From Lachnospiraceae bacterium MC2017 (GTDB lineage: Bacteria > Bacillota > Clostridia > Lachnospirales > Lachnospiraceae), in assembly GCA_000701625.1 (NCBI GenBank), contig JNJK01000001.1:62001-126000 (forward strand): 64,000 nucleotides of DNA, given 5' to 3'. Positions 54,685 through 62,937 of this stretch are shown here, one piece after another. Within the stretch, counting starts at the first letter, position 1; every line of letters starts with the position of its first letter. The notes beneath the pieces are model-generated. The model was given only the letters and a program-made list of their open reading frames with translations. It searched no databases and was not told the DNA's origin. Both the position numbers and the translations under genes were made by a program.

Positions 54685-55293
54685 ATTATTTTTAATATTA
54701 CTTATCCTACAAATACAAGTGTAACTATATCTGCTTTAAAGCACCGGGTTTCTGAGGAAATTTCAAAACGCAGAGCTGAAAGCAGGATACAGACTGCATA
54801 TATTCTTTTTGAAATGGCAGCACGACTTGTGATCTCAGTTGGCATTTCTTTTATTTTTTATGACTTTTTGATCCTGGTTAATGGTAGTCCCAGAGAATGG
54901 TATGTATTGGCAGCTGTCATATGCTTCCTGTTCCTTACCGTGCTATTTCTATGGATAATTCCATTTCTGTCCGATGCTGCGCCTATTTACAGGCTTGAGA
55001 CGCTGGTTAAGGTTTGGAAGAAATTGTCATATATTGAATTGTCTCTTCGTGGGCTTGATTCGGCTGATTTTGCCAATGATGAGTCTGTGCTCATAAAGCC
55101 TTATGATGATATGGGGCTTATCCTTAAGCAGAAAAACGGAAAGGAATATCCTGTTTTCCTGCCTTATAAGGCTGAGATTTTGTCTGAATCAAATGGCGAG
55201 GTGATGCTGGACCTCAGGATTTATGATGAGTATGTTTCTAAAGTTATGAGTTTTTTGGATAACAGTGCAGCTAAGGTAGTTGATATGTTGTGA
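54685..55293 (+). CDS. Two-helix membrane protein with apparent ATT start
   Basis: 202 residues if started at 54685. A strong AAGGGGG lies 4 bases before an ATT (7 before the next ATT at 54688), and an in-frame TAA precedes it. No ATG, GTG or TTG occurs in frame before the ATG at 54814, which has no ribosome binding site and sits within the first membrane segment region. Two membrane helices (about 45-65 and 75-100) and a cytoplasmic C-terminal domain are visible. A base-call error in a normal ATG is the alternative. Family not recognised. Confidence 0.65.
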   Translation: MIFNITYPTNTSVTISALKHRVSEEISKRRAESRIQTAYILFEMAARLVISVGISFIFYDFLILVNGSPREWYVLAAVICFLFLTVLFLWIIPFLSDAAPIYRLETLVKVWKKLSYIELSLRGLDSADFANDESVLIKPYDDMGLILKQKNGKEYPVFLPYKAEILSESNGEVMLDLRIYDEYVSKVMSFLDNSAAKVVDML

Positions 55294-55315
55294 AGTTTAA
55301 AGTCATAAGTGACGC

Positions 55316-55389
55316 CTTCAGGAGAAGGCATCTCATTCGTCAGCCCGGCAGGATTTGAATGCTTCCGAATTAGATGCCTTCTCCTGAAG
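55316..55389. repeat. 24-bp inverted repeat with 26-bp loop
   Basis: 55316-55339 is complementary to 55366-55389 at 23 of 24 positions. It lies 23 bp after a stop codon and has no T run on either strand, so it is not a standard terminator. Confidence 0.85.
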
Positions 55390-55470
55390 TCTGTTCTTCT
55401 TTATTTGGAGCGTCGCATGTATGCTTGCTCAGGAAATAAGGAATCCCGAAACGGTATTACGGTTACTACA

Positions 55471-55522
55471 GTAAAAGGACTGGTGACTTAGAAATTTCAT
55501 CTAAGCCATCAGTCCTTTTTAC
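55471..55522. terminator. Bidirectional terminator next to tRNA-Gly
   Basis: GTAAAAGGACTG pairs with CAGTCCTTTTTAC, with an inner CTTAGA/TCTAAG stem. T runs occur on both strands. It probably ends the tRNA transcript (minus). Confidence 0.8.
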
Positions 55523-55531
55523 TTATCATTA

Positions 55532-55603
55532 AGCAGATAGCGGGATTCGAACCCGTGTCGCTGGCTTGGGAAGCCGGAATACTAACCACTGTACTATATC
55601 TGC
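55532..55603 (-). tRNA. tRNA-Gly(CCC)
   Basis: 72 nt. The acceptor GCAGATA pairs with TATCTGC and the discriminator is T. The D stem GTAC/GTAT, anticodon loop TTCCCAA and T loop TTCGAAT are all in place. Two stem positions are A-C mismatches (28:42 and 49:65), so its quality is slightly reduced. CCA is not encoded. A good promoter lies upstream. Confidence 0.85.
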
Positions 55604-55637
55604 ATATGTAAAATCGATATAACTTATCGACATGTTT

Positions 55638-55666
55638 ATAGTACTAAAAATTTAACATTACGTCAA
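55638..55666 (-). promoter_or_regulatory. tRNA-Gly promoter
   Basis: Minus strand: TTGACG (55661-55666), 17 bp, TACTAT (55638-55643). It lies 35 bp from the tRNA 5' end. Confidence 0.75.
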
Positions 55667-55697
55667 GTTTTTGTAATGTCTGTATACATTTTTTTGT

Positions 55698-55937
55698 TAC
55701 AGCGTTGTTACTGTTCAGACGCAACCGGAGCACTCCGCTGCGGATACTACGAACACTTAGTGAACGCATGTGAGCTTAGTGAGAGTGTATGCTTTAGCTG
55801 GTTACAACCATAGAATAAGGCAAGCCATTATGATTTTGCCCATCGCCGGAGGCGATTTAATTTGCAAAACATGTTACTGGAGCGAGCCGCAGGCAAGCAA
55901 CCAGTAACCCACTACAACCTTGAGCAAACAAAAGTCA
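55698..55937. repeat. Intergenic repeat-like region with C-type hairpin
   Basis: No gene. Includes a GTTACTGTTCA motif shared with element C, a GCATG/GTATGC hairpin, and GTTACTGG (55873-55880) paired with CCAGTAAC (55901-55908) around a GAGC/GCAAG interior. It occupies the place that element A holds beside the other two B copies. Confidence 0.45.
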
Positions 55938-56134
55938 GGAAACGGAAAGTATTGATTTCCATAAGCATCCCGTAAAGAACCGCACAGGTGAGATCCACTG
56001 CCTACGCAGACTTAGCGCGCAGGACAAGAGCGATACCGAAAGCAAATGTCCTGCGTGCTATAGTCGAAGTAAGCAGTTAGCTCACCGTAGTGTCGGTTCC
56101 CAGGGATGCGTTGGAAACAATGCTTTCCGCTTCC
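55938..56134 (-). ncRNA. Element B copy 2: candidate structured RNA
   Basis: Same architecture as 8858-9050. The outer stem is 55938-55960 with 56113-56134, and the hairpin is at 56014-56059 with GCGCAGGAC and GTCCTGCG. GGTGAG pairs with CTCACC where copy 1 has GGTAAA/TTTACC. It begins 30 nt after the stop of the PLP decarboxylase gene on the minus strand. Confidence 0.65.
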
Positions 56135-56163
56135 GTCACCCCAAAACACACTGATCCAACAAC

Positions 56164-57315
56164 TCAACTCTCCAAAGGAACATTAATAACATCCGCAGCA
56201 TCCGCGCCACGAATAAGCTTCAGCTCCGAGCCTGTATCAAGCCACAGTTCCGGAAGTCTGCGTGATAAAAATAGCGCCGGTGCTTCCATTGCCGAGTATG
56301 CGCCTGTTCTTTCAAATACAAGCTCATCACCGATTTCAAGAGGTGAGAGGCTTATATCCCGGGCGAGTACGTCTGCTGTTGTGCAGAGGCTTCCGCAGAG
56401 AGTATAAATCTCTTCTCCTTCACGTTTATTCTCCTGTCTTACAGGCGGCATCTTCATGGCCATCATCTGACCGAAATAGTTTACCTGATGCATACCACCA
56501 TCAAGGATAACGTAATTCACGCCTCTGTTTGATTTAATGTCGCAAACAGCAGTGTGATATTCTCCGCAAGTCGCTGCGAAATATCTTCCCATTTCGACAC
56601 TCAGAGGATATTCCTCTGCAAAAGCCCTGAGAAGCGGAGCTGCTTCGTTTAAGATCTGATCATCTTTATCCTGAAGCGGTGGATTAAAGTATTCAACAGC
56701 AAAGCCTGCACCGTATTCTACGATCTCAGGCTGAAATCCTGTCTTTTCTTTAAGGACAGCTAATATCTCACGTACTTCCTTCAGATCTTTCTCTATCTTC
56801 TTTCCGCGAGTCTTTCCTGTTCCTGAGAAATAGTGAAGTCCCATGAAGTTCAGATGCTTATAGCTTTCTTTGTTAGAAAGAACATCTAAAAGATCCTCTT
56901 CGCTCATGCCAAACTGGCTTCCGGCAGAAAAACGAAGGATAACGTTCAGCTTTCCGGAAACGCTCTCACACTCAGCGCCCTCTTCTAAAAGCTCCACGTG
57001 ACGAATGCTTTCAGCTGTGAGTATATCAGAGCCATATCGTATCGCTTCACGAATATCAGATAGTTCCTTCATCACACCGGAATACAGTACTTTTTCCGGA
57101 GGTATATGAAGCCTCTCCACGATAGAGAGTTCTCCCGGACTGCAGACCTCAAACCTGGTTATCTCATCAGGGAGCGGGCCTGTAAGTATGAAAGGATTTG
57201 CCTTTATCGAGTAAACGAGCGGAATACCCGGAAGCGCATTTTGAACTGTACGTACAGACTCTGCGAATACCTCTGAGTCGAAAATATAGTAAGGTGTCTG
57301 AGGTACCGTCTGCAT
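56164..57315 (-). CDS. Fold-III PLP decarboxylase of a carrier-protein pathway
   Basis: 383 residues related to diaminopimelate/ornithine decarboxylases. The PLP lysine is K38 (YSIKANPF). HYFSGTG (161-167) replaces the family HIGS motif, EMGRY (241-245) and CGSLCTTADVLARD (307-320) give the decarboxylase-type Cys and Asp, and TGAY (338-341) follows. The Cys-x-x-x-Asp motif argues for decarboxylation rather than racemisation. It is 5 bp after an acyl carrier protein gene. BtrK of butirosin synthesis and the exosortase-A decarboxylases are precedents for such enzymes near a carrier protein. Confidence 0.8.
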   Translation of the reverse strand: MQTVPQTPYYIFDSEVFAESVRTVQNALPGIPLVYSIKANPFILTGPLPDEITRFEVCSPGELSIVERLHIPPEKVLYSGVMKELSDIREAIRYGSDILTAESIRHVELLEEGAECESVSGKLNVILRFSAGSQFGMSEEDLLDVLSNKESYKHLNFMGLHYFSGTGKTRGKKIEKDLKEVREILAVLKEKTGFQPEIVEYGAGFAVEYFNPPLQDKDDQILNEAAPLLRAFAEEYPLSVEMGRYFAATCGEYHTAVCDIKSNRGVNYVILDGGMHQVNYFGQMMAMKMPPVRQENKREGEEIYTLCGSLCTTADVLARDISLSPLEIGDELVFERTGAYSAMEAPALFLSRRLPELWLDTGSELKLIRGADAADVINVPLES

Positions 57316-57320
57316 CTTCT

Positions 57321-57551
57321 TTACTCCTCTGAAAGGTTCTCTACAAGCTTTGTGATCGCATCGAGTGAGTCAAAGTTCTCAGCCTTTAATTCCTTCGGTG
57401 TGATCTCGATATCAAACTCATCATCAAGCTCTGAAACGATAGAAACTATATCAAAAGACTCCAGCAGGCCACCGGAAACAAGTTCTGTCTCATTTTCAAA
57501 ATCAATGTCAGGTCTCTGATCCTGAAGGATCTCAAGTATTCTGTCTCTCAT
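57321..57551 (-). CDS. Acyl/peptidyl carrier protein (DltC-like)
   Basis: 76 residues. The phosphopantetheine serine is S32 in GGLLESFDIV, followed by the helical EIT..FDSL end (ELDDEFDIEITPKEL, ENFDSLDAITKLV). The motif is ESF rather than the usual DSL/DSM. It sits between the adenylating enzyme and the decarboxylase, so it likely carries the activated amino acid. Confidence 0.88.
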   Translation of the reverse strand: MRDRILEILQDQRPDIDFENETELVSGGLLESFDIVSIVSELDDEFDIEITPKELKAENFDSLDAITKLVENLSEE

Positions 57552-57640
57552 GTAAAAATTCCTCCTAAAATAAAGTCAATAGCAACTATTCAGAACAACC
57601 AAAAGAGTTCAGAACAGTTAACTGACCAAATACTGCATCA

Positions 57641-59158
57641 CTATTTTATCCCTGCTTCGCTCTTAAGGGAAGCTAAATCTGTTTTTCCGTTCGGAAGTTT
57701 TGGAAGATCGTCCTTTTTTACTACTTTTCTGGGAATCATAAATCCCGGGAGCTCTGTCCTGAGGAAAAGAACAAGATCTCGTTTTTCCATTTCTCCGGAA
57801 TAAAACAGCCAGATGATCTCTTTATCATGGTCGTAGAGAACTGAACACTCTGCTACGCCGGCTGTCTGAGCTGCAGCAGCCTCTATCTCATCGAGCTCAA
57901 CTCTGTGCCCCATATGCTTTACCTGACGGTCACGACGCCCGTGAAACTCCAGTATACCATCTTCTCTGTACTTTCCGATATCACCGGTTCTGTACATCCT
58001 GTCAGGATACTCCGTAACAAGCGGATTTCTCACAAATGCAGCCTCTGTGCGTTCCGGATCTCTGTAGTAGCCAAGTGCCAGGATCGGACCGCTTACACAG
58101 ATCTCGCCCTCTTCTCCAACTGCCGCCTCTTCACCATTGTCCTTAAGCAGGAATACCTTGTAATTATCATAAGGAACTCCTATCGGCAGCATCTCATCAT
58201 CAGTGACCTGATGATCTACACGATAATAGGTGCATGAGGCTGTTGCCTCTGTGGGACCGTACTGATTTACAAATACAGCTTCCGGCAGGTTCTCCTGCCA
58301 GATCCTCAGAACCTTGCCTGGCATTACAGAACCTGAAAAACAGATCTTTTTAAGAGTCTTAAGCCCTGTATCCTTAAATGCTCCAAGTTTGGTAAGGACA
58401 GTCAGCCCGGACGTACTCCAGCCGATAGTAGTGATCTCTTTTTCATTCATAAGGTTAAAGAGCTCATCCGGCTGCATGAAGTACTCTTTCGGAAGGAGAT
58501 AGTCTGATGCCCCCGTAAGAAGAGGCACATAAATATCACGAACTGCCGCAATATAATCAAGCGGTGACTGACATCCTATCTTATCTTCTCTGCGGATCCC
58601 CATCATATGCGAATACGCACTGATATAGCACATAAGTGAATGATGACTTGTAAGAACTCCCTTAGGACGTCCGCTGGATCCGGAAGTAAAAATGATATAA
58701 AGAGGTTCATTTTCCGTCATATTTGTTCTGATCTTATTAAGAACAGGCCATGCCGTGATCCCGGTATTAAGTTCCTCTCTGACGAACACAGGACACTCTG
58801 CTATTCCCGCATATTTCGATGCGGTCTCCAGATTTTCATTTTCCGTAAGGACTGCGGACGGCTGTAATGTATCTAAAATCTTGCACACACGATCCTCGGG
58901 AAGTGTCACATCAATGGGCGCATAAACATGTCCGCTGTATACTACAGCCAGATATGAAACTATCGTATGAACCGTTCTGCCCATCATAACCGCTATCGGA
59001 GCGGGATCAGTTATTTTTTCCGCCAAACGGCTTCCGATCCGTCTGGCTTCTTCGAGAGTCTGACGAAAGGTAATGGCTGTATTTTCATCTTCATAAGCTA
59101 TATTATCAGGTGTCAGGCGGCCTGCTTTCTCAAGCCACTCCAAAACATTCTTTTCCAT
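57641..59158 (-). CDS. Amino-acid adenylating enzyme (DltA-like)
   Basis: 505 residues of the AMP-binding family. A3 is FTSGSSGRPKGV (158-169), A5 is NQYGPTEATAS (298-308), A7 is YRTGDIGKYREDG (389-401), A8 is RQVKHMGHRVELDEIE (411-426) and the A10 lysine is in LPNGKTDL. D201 in SPLDYIAAVRDIY aligns with the Asp that contacts the alpha-amino group, so the substrate is probably an alpha-amino acid. D-alanine is the default for DltA, but specificity cannot be read with confidence. Confidence 0.85.
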   Translation of the reverse strand: MEKNVLEWLEKAGRLTPDNIAYEDENTAITFRQTLEEARRIGSRLAEKITDPAPIAVMMGRTVHTIVSYLAVVYSGHVYAPIDVTLPEDRVCKILDTLQPSAVLTENENLETASKYAGIAECPVFVREELNTGITAWPVLNKIRTNMTENEPLYIIFTSGSSGRPKGVLTSHHSLMCYISAYSHMMGIRREDKIGCQSPLDYIAAVRDIYVPLLTGASDYLLPKEYFMQPDELFNLMNEKEITTIGWSTSGLTVLTKLGAFKDTGLKTLKKICFSGSVMPGKVLRIWQENLPEAVFVNQYGPTEATASCTYYRVDHQVTDDEMLPIGVPYDNYKVFLLKDNGEEAAVGEEGEICVSGPILALGYYRDPERTEAAFVRNPLVTEYPDRMYRTGDIGKYREDGILEFHGRRDRQVKHMGHRVELDEIEAAAAQTAGVAECSVLYDHDKEIIWLFYSGEMEKRDLVLFLRTELPGFMIPRKVVKKDDLPKLPNGKTDLASLKSEAGIK

Positions 59159-59182
59159 TTCCTGCTCCCTTATTTAGAATTT

Positions 59183-59218
59183 GTTACTGTTCACTCGCTT
59201 TCAGCTCGCTCACGTAAC
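59183..59218 (-). repeat. Element C copy 2: short inverted repeat
   Basis: GTTAC...GTAAC ends. On the minus strand the core is GTGAGCGAGCTGAAAGCGAG. It lies between the MBOAT stop and the adenylating enzyme start. It is similar to 54631-54668 in the opposite orientation. Confidence 0.65.
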
Positions 59219-59230
59219 AGATTTTGCAAA

Positions 59231-60820
59231 TTAAAACTTTGCATATATCATGCCTGCTGCATCGTAACCATTTCCATATGCTCCAAACAGCACGATAACA
59301 AACACGCACGCATACCAGAAAAGCATGCGTACTACAAGCGGTTTTGACATCAATGCCGCTCTGATCGGATAGTTTCGCTCTTTCAGCACGCTTATAATGA
59401 TAACGACTACAAGACCGACTATCACTGTCCAGTAATCCCAGAAATCCATACCGAGAAGTCCCAGATTGTCCGTAAGAACATTCCAATGGAAATTTGTAAA
59501 TATCTGTTTGAACATCTCAAATCCCACAGAAAAAGTATCTGCACGGAAGAACATCTCTCCGATGATCACAAGGAAAAACAACTTTACGAACCGGAATACA
59601 CGGACAGGAATCGATGTTTCTTTAAGCTTCATTTTCTCAAGAAGGAAAAGAAACGGTCCCTCAACTATGTTTTCAAGTTCGATCAGAACAAAGTAATACA
59701 TTCCGTAAAAAATATATGTCCATCTCGGTCCATGCCAGAGACCGTTAGACAGCCACACAAGAAACAATGCCAATGCCGGAGCTGCCAGATTTCCTACATA
59801 TTTTCCGAAACGATCACGGATTTTTTTCGTAAACTTCATTACAGGCTTTGAAAGCGTTACCGGATAAAAAATATAATCCTTAAAGAACGTTCCAAGTGTT
59901 ATATGCCAGCGTCTCCAGAAATCAGAGGCATTTTTTGCAAAGAAGGGCTGTCTGAAATTCTCATGCATATGGATCCCGAGTGTCATACCGCTTCCGATAA
60001 CAATGTCTATCGTACCGGAGAAATCCATATATTCCTGAAGTGTAAAGAGCACTGCGGCCGCCAGTGACAGCGAGCCGTCCATGATATTGTTTTGGAATAA
60101 AATATCCACTGCCGGTGCCAGATGATCAGCTATAACGAGCTTCTTGAATAAGCCCCAAAGTATCCTCTGATAGCCCTCAGCAAGGCTATTTGCCCTTACC
60201 GGTTCTCCCTCTGACAATCTGTCTGAAATTTCATTATAACGTGAGATCGGTCCTTCCAGGAGTTTTGGGAAAAACGTCATAAATAGCAGTAATTTTATAA
60301 AATCATGCTCTGCCGCGATATCTTCCCTGTACACATCTGTAAGATACGCTATCGATTCCAGTGTAAAGTAAGAAATACCCACAGGAACCGCCAGTTCCAG
60401 AAGATTCCAATGGAAGCCTCCGTTGAATGCCTGACTTATCCTCACAATAGTGAGTCCTACAAAATCAGCATACTTCATTATGACAAGGATCAGGAGCAGC
60501 AGAACTATCGATGCCGCAAGTACCTGCTTCTTTTTCTTTGTCCGTTCTTTACGCTTGATCTCCTTATTTCCTGATATCGACTCCATCAAAAGTCCCGCGC
60601 CAAAAGAAATCCCTGACGCCAAAAACGGAAAGATCACCAGGAGGCCGCTGAAGCTCACATAAAAAAGCAGATTTGCAGCGAGAAGCACATATCTACGAAA
60701 TGCCCTCGGGATCAGCTGATAAAAAAGCAAAGTAAGCGGCAGAAACAATACCGGATAATACCAGACAGCATAGGATACGCCTGTCCCGGATCTCATAAAG
60801 TCAAAGAAATGATTTATCAC
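59231..60820 (-). CDS. MBOAT O-acyltransferase (DltB/AlgI type)
   Basis: 529 residues with about 11 membrane helices. FWRRWHITLGTFFKDYIFYP (301-320) and the catalytic His in NGLWHG (H363) are conserved. MBOATs move an acyl group from a carrier across the membrane to a polymer. Its ATG overlaps the DltD-like stop by 4 bp. It likely uses the charged carrier protein of this operon. Confidence 0.9.
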   Translation of the reverse strand: MINHFFDFMRSGTGVSYAVWYYPVLFLPLTLLFYQLIPRAFRRYVLLAANLLFYVSFSGLLVIFPFLASGISFGAGLLMESISGNKEIKRKERTKKKKQVLAASIVLLLLILVIMKYADFVGLTIVRISQAFNGGFHWNLLELAVPVGISYFTLESIAYLTDVYREDIAAEHDFIKLLLFMTFFPKLLEGPISRYNEISDRLSEGEPVRANSLAEGYQRILWGLFKKLVIADHLAPAVDILFQNNIMDGSLSLAAAVLFTLQEYMDFSGTIDIVIGSGMTLGIHMHENFRQPFFAKNASDFWRRWHITLGTFFKDYIFYPVTLSKPVMKFTKKIRDRFGKYVGNLAAPALALFLVWLSNGLWHGPRWTYIFYGMYYFVLIELENIVEGPFLFLLEKMKLKETSIPVRVFRFVKLFFLVIIGEMFFRADTFSVGFEMFKQIFTNFHWNVLTDNLGLLGMDFWDYWTVIVGLVVVIIISVLKERNYPIRAALMSKPLVVRMLFWYACVFVIVLFGAYGNGYDAAGMIYAKF

Positions 60821-61791
60821 GAGTACAGCACCGCCTTTTCCAGATTTTGTTTCCAGTCCATAAAGCCTATATCATCTCTATGATCCGGAAGATCGTATTC
60901 TTTTGAAAGGTATTCACCAAGGTAATCCATAACCTTTACTGAACCCGCAAAATTAACGTGATTTCCATTATCCATGGTGTCTTTGGACCAGTCTATTCCG
61001 ATCTCATCAAGTTTTTTATTGAGATCCAGATACTTTACATTCTTTTTATCTGCCCATTTCTCAACGGCGCGATGTTTACCCATGTTCCAGTTTGTGGCAC
61101 TTGGCGCAGATATAAGCAAAAGCTCCGCTCCATTCTCCTCACAAAGCTTCTTGATATCATTCAGGATGTGCTCATTTTCTTCCGGCATCTTTGCCTTTGG
61201 CGCATCATCGCTCATGTAATCGCCGCCTTCATATGGACGCTCCATAGTCTCCACGAGAAATCCCTTAAATACTGCCGCGTCAGTGTAATATATATCTTTC
61301 GCTTTTACAGAAGACGGAAGCCATGATTTATAAAATATATGGTAATGAAATAAAGGAAAGATCTTTTCAACATCATTTGTAGCCTTTGCCTTTTCATCAC
61401 GAAACGCGCCTGCATCCTCAAAAAGAGCATCTGTTTCAAGTATCACGAGCTTCGGGCTCTGCATCTTGAAAGTCTCCGAGAGGATCTCTCTGGAATCACA
61501 GAGACGAAGGGCACTGGCTCCCAGATTATATGAAGTTACACCGTGATCACGATACAGCTGAAGTGGTGAAAAAGAACGGTATGACTCACTGTTTCCGACA
61601 AACAATATATCCATGCTCTCCGGTCTTTCATGTGCCGTCACTTCGTTTTTCATCTTAACGGCCGTAATATCGTAAACGTCTCCGCTATCCGGCTTTATAA
61701 CGGCCGAAATGACCGCCAGCATAATAAAAAGACCGCCCATAAATATCACGCCGTGGGCGGCCTCTTTGTGTTTTCTAAAAAATTCTCCCAT
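60817..61791 (-). CDS. DltD/AlgX-like SGNH-fold protein
   Basis: 324 residues with one N-terminal membrane helix (about 14-33) and an extracellular domain. FVGNSESYRSF matches SGNH block I with Ser in a NSE context, and DNGNHVNFAG supplies the block V His. It is the usual partner of DltB-type MBOATs and may help transfer the group to its acceptor outside the membrane. Confidence 0.8.
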   Translation of the reverse strand: MGEFFRKHKEAAHGVIFMGGLFIMLAVISAVIKPDSGDVYDITAVKMKNEVTAHERPESMDILFVGNSESYRSFSPLQLYRDHGVTSYNLGASALRLCDSREILSETFKMQSPKLVILETDALFEDAGAFRDEKAKATNDVEKIFPLFHYHIFYKSWLPSSVKAKDIYYTDAAVFKGFLVETMERPYEGGDYMSDDAPKAKMPEENEHILNDIKKLCEENGAELLLISAPSATNWNMGKHRAVEKWADKKNVKYLDLNKKLDEIGIDWSKDTMDNGNHVNFAGSVKVMDYLGEYLSKEYDLPDHRDDIGFMDWKQNLEKAVLYS

Positions 61792-61917
61792 AATACCCTA
61801 TTCTGAACAAAATATCAGAGTTCCTTGCTTAAAATCTCAAAAAAACATCCCTCTGATTATAAAGCAAAACGCTCTATACGTCTAGAAACTATTACGGTAT
61901 CTATTTATCTTTTTATT

Positions 61918-62325
61918 TTAACTTTTCTCTTTTAAGAGCTTTATTGTCTGGGACAGGATCATGTCTTCTGTCGGGATCTTATCGGAATCATCATCGATTT
62001 TTTCTTCCCGGATCTCGTCCTCTTCAAAAGTAACTTCATGATCAGGCATCACTTCCGCAGATTCCTCAGGAACTCCCCCTTCTTCCTCAAAAGTGACTTC
62101 CCGTTCCGGCATCACCTCTGTGTTTTCTACACGGATCGATTCTTCCGTTTTTTTATTTATTTCTTCCGAACGGCGCCTGACGCGTTCTTCGATATCCCTT
62201 ATATCCGTATTGTTCTTCCCAGTATTAACCGCATTTGCAGCCCTTGTATATTTTATTTCTGCTCCGCAATATCTGCAAAACCGATCGTCATCATCAAGCG
62301 GCTTCCCACAATTTATACAAAACAT
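61918..62325 (-). CDS. Zinc-ribbon protein with acidic tail
   Basis: 135 residues. An N-terminal zinc ribbon (CINCGKPLDDDDRFCRYCG) is followed by a charged helix and two near-identical segments, EVMPEREVTFEEE and EVMPDHEVTFEED. Soluble. It precedes the dlt-like operon on the same strand by 127 bp and may or may not belong to it. Function unknown. Confidence 0.75.
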   Translation of the reverse strand: MFCINCGKPLDDDDRFCRYCGAEIKYTRAANAVNTGKNNTDIRDIEERVRRRSEEINKKTEESIRVENTEVMPEREVTFEEEGGVPEESAEVMPDHEVTFEEDEIREEKIDDDSDKIPTEDMILSQTIKLLKEKS

Positions 62326-62375
62326 ATCCAGCTCCCCTAAAACACATTTTTACCATTGTAACATAAATGGGGACG

Positions 62376-62591
62376 CAGCGGGAGGCGGCATCATGTTCGC
62401 TCACCGTCGCTTCGTTGTCAGCGCTCCGCCGCCTATCTTCAGGTGCTCCGGCAACTCGCGTACTTTGTTCCCATGCACTCCGTGCAATGCACAAAGTACG
62501 CTCAAACAGTGCCTCCCGCACCTGAGCTATGCTCGCGCTTCCTGCCTCCGCTTCCAATGGTTCTCGAACGTGATGCCGACTCCCACTGCTG
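62376..62591. repeat. Element A copy 2: 216-bp imperfect palindrome
   Basis: The ends pair CAGC with GCTG, then CGGCATCA with TGATGCCG. The central hairpin is GCGTACTTTGT with ACAAAGTACGC. Compared with 8613-8829, paired positions change together. It lies just upstream of the zinc-ribbon gene. Confidence 0.75.
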
Positions 62592-62637
62592 ACATTTGAA
62601 AATACTCAAAATTCATTGCATCGTCATCGAAATATCA

Positions 62638-62833
62638 GGAAGCGAAGAGCGTTGATTTCCATAAGCGTCCCGTAAAGAACCGCACAGGTGAGATCCACTG
62701 CATACGAAGACTTAGCACGCAGAACAAGAGCGATACCGAAAGCGAATGTTCTGCGTGCTGTAGTCGTAGTTGCAGTTAGCTCACCGTCGTGTCGGTTCCC
62801 CGGGGTGCGTTGGAAACAACGCTCTCCGCTTCC
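62638..62833 (-). ncRNA. Element B copy 3: candidate structured RNA
   Basis: Outer stem is 62638-62660 with 62812-62833, and the hairpin at 62714-62759 has CAGAAC with GTTCTG where the other copies have CAGGAC/GTCCTG. The inner GGTGAG/CTCACC and GAACCG/CGGTTC helices are kept. It lies about 58 bp beyond the terminator of the GH3 gene, so it would need its own promoter or read-through. Confidence 0.65.
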
Positions 62834-62890
62834 GTCACCCCGAGCCAGCAAGTTATGCCAGCCTCAACCAACCCTCACTAAACGTTCTGC

Positions 62891-62918
62891 AAAAAGAGCC
62901 GCCACAAAGTGACGACTC
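62891..62918 (-). terminator. Intrinsic terminator of the GH3 gene
   Basis: On the minus strand GAGTCGTCAC pairs with GTGGCGGCTC, using G-U pairs, and five T follow. It lies 20 bp after the stop at 62938. Confidence 0.8.
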
Positions 62919-62937
62919 TCGTAAAAACTATGATATT

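Noticed and set aside
55408-55491. Small peptide gene before the tRNA
   Set aside because: It overlaps the terminator hairpin, has no ribosome binding site and shows no protein-like composition.
62624-62851. 75-codon ORF across element B copy 3 (minus strand)
   Set aside because: It coincides with the structured element, the reading frame is not kept in copy 1, and base changes follow pairing rather than codons.
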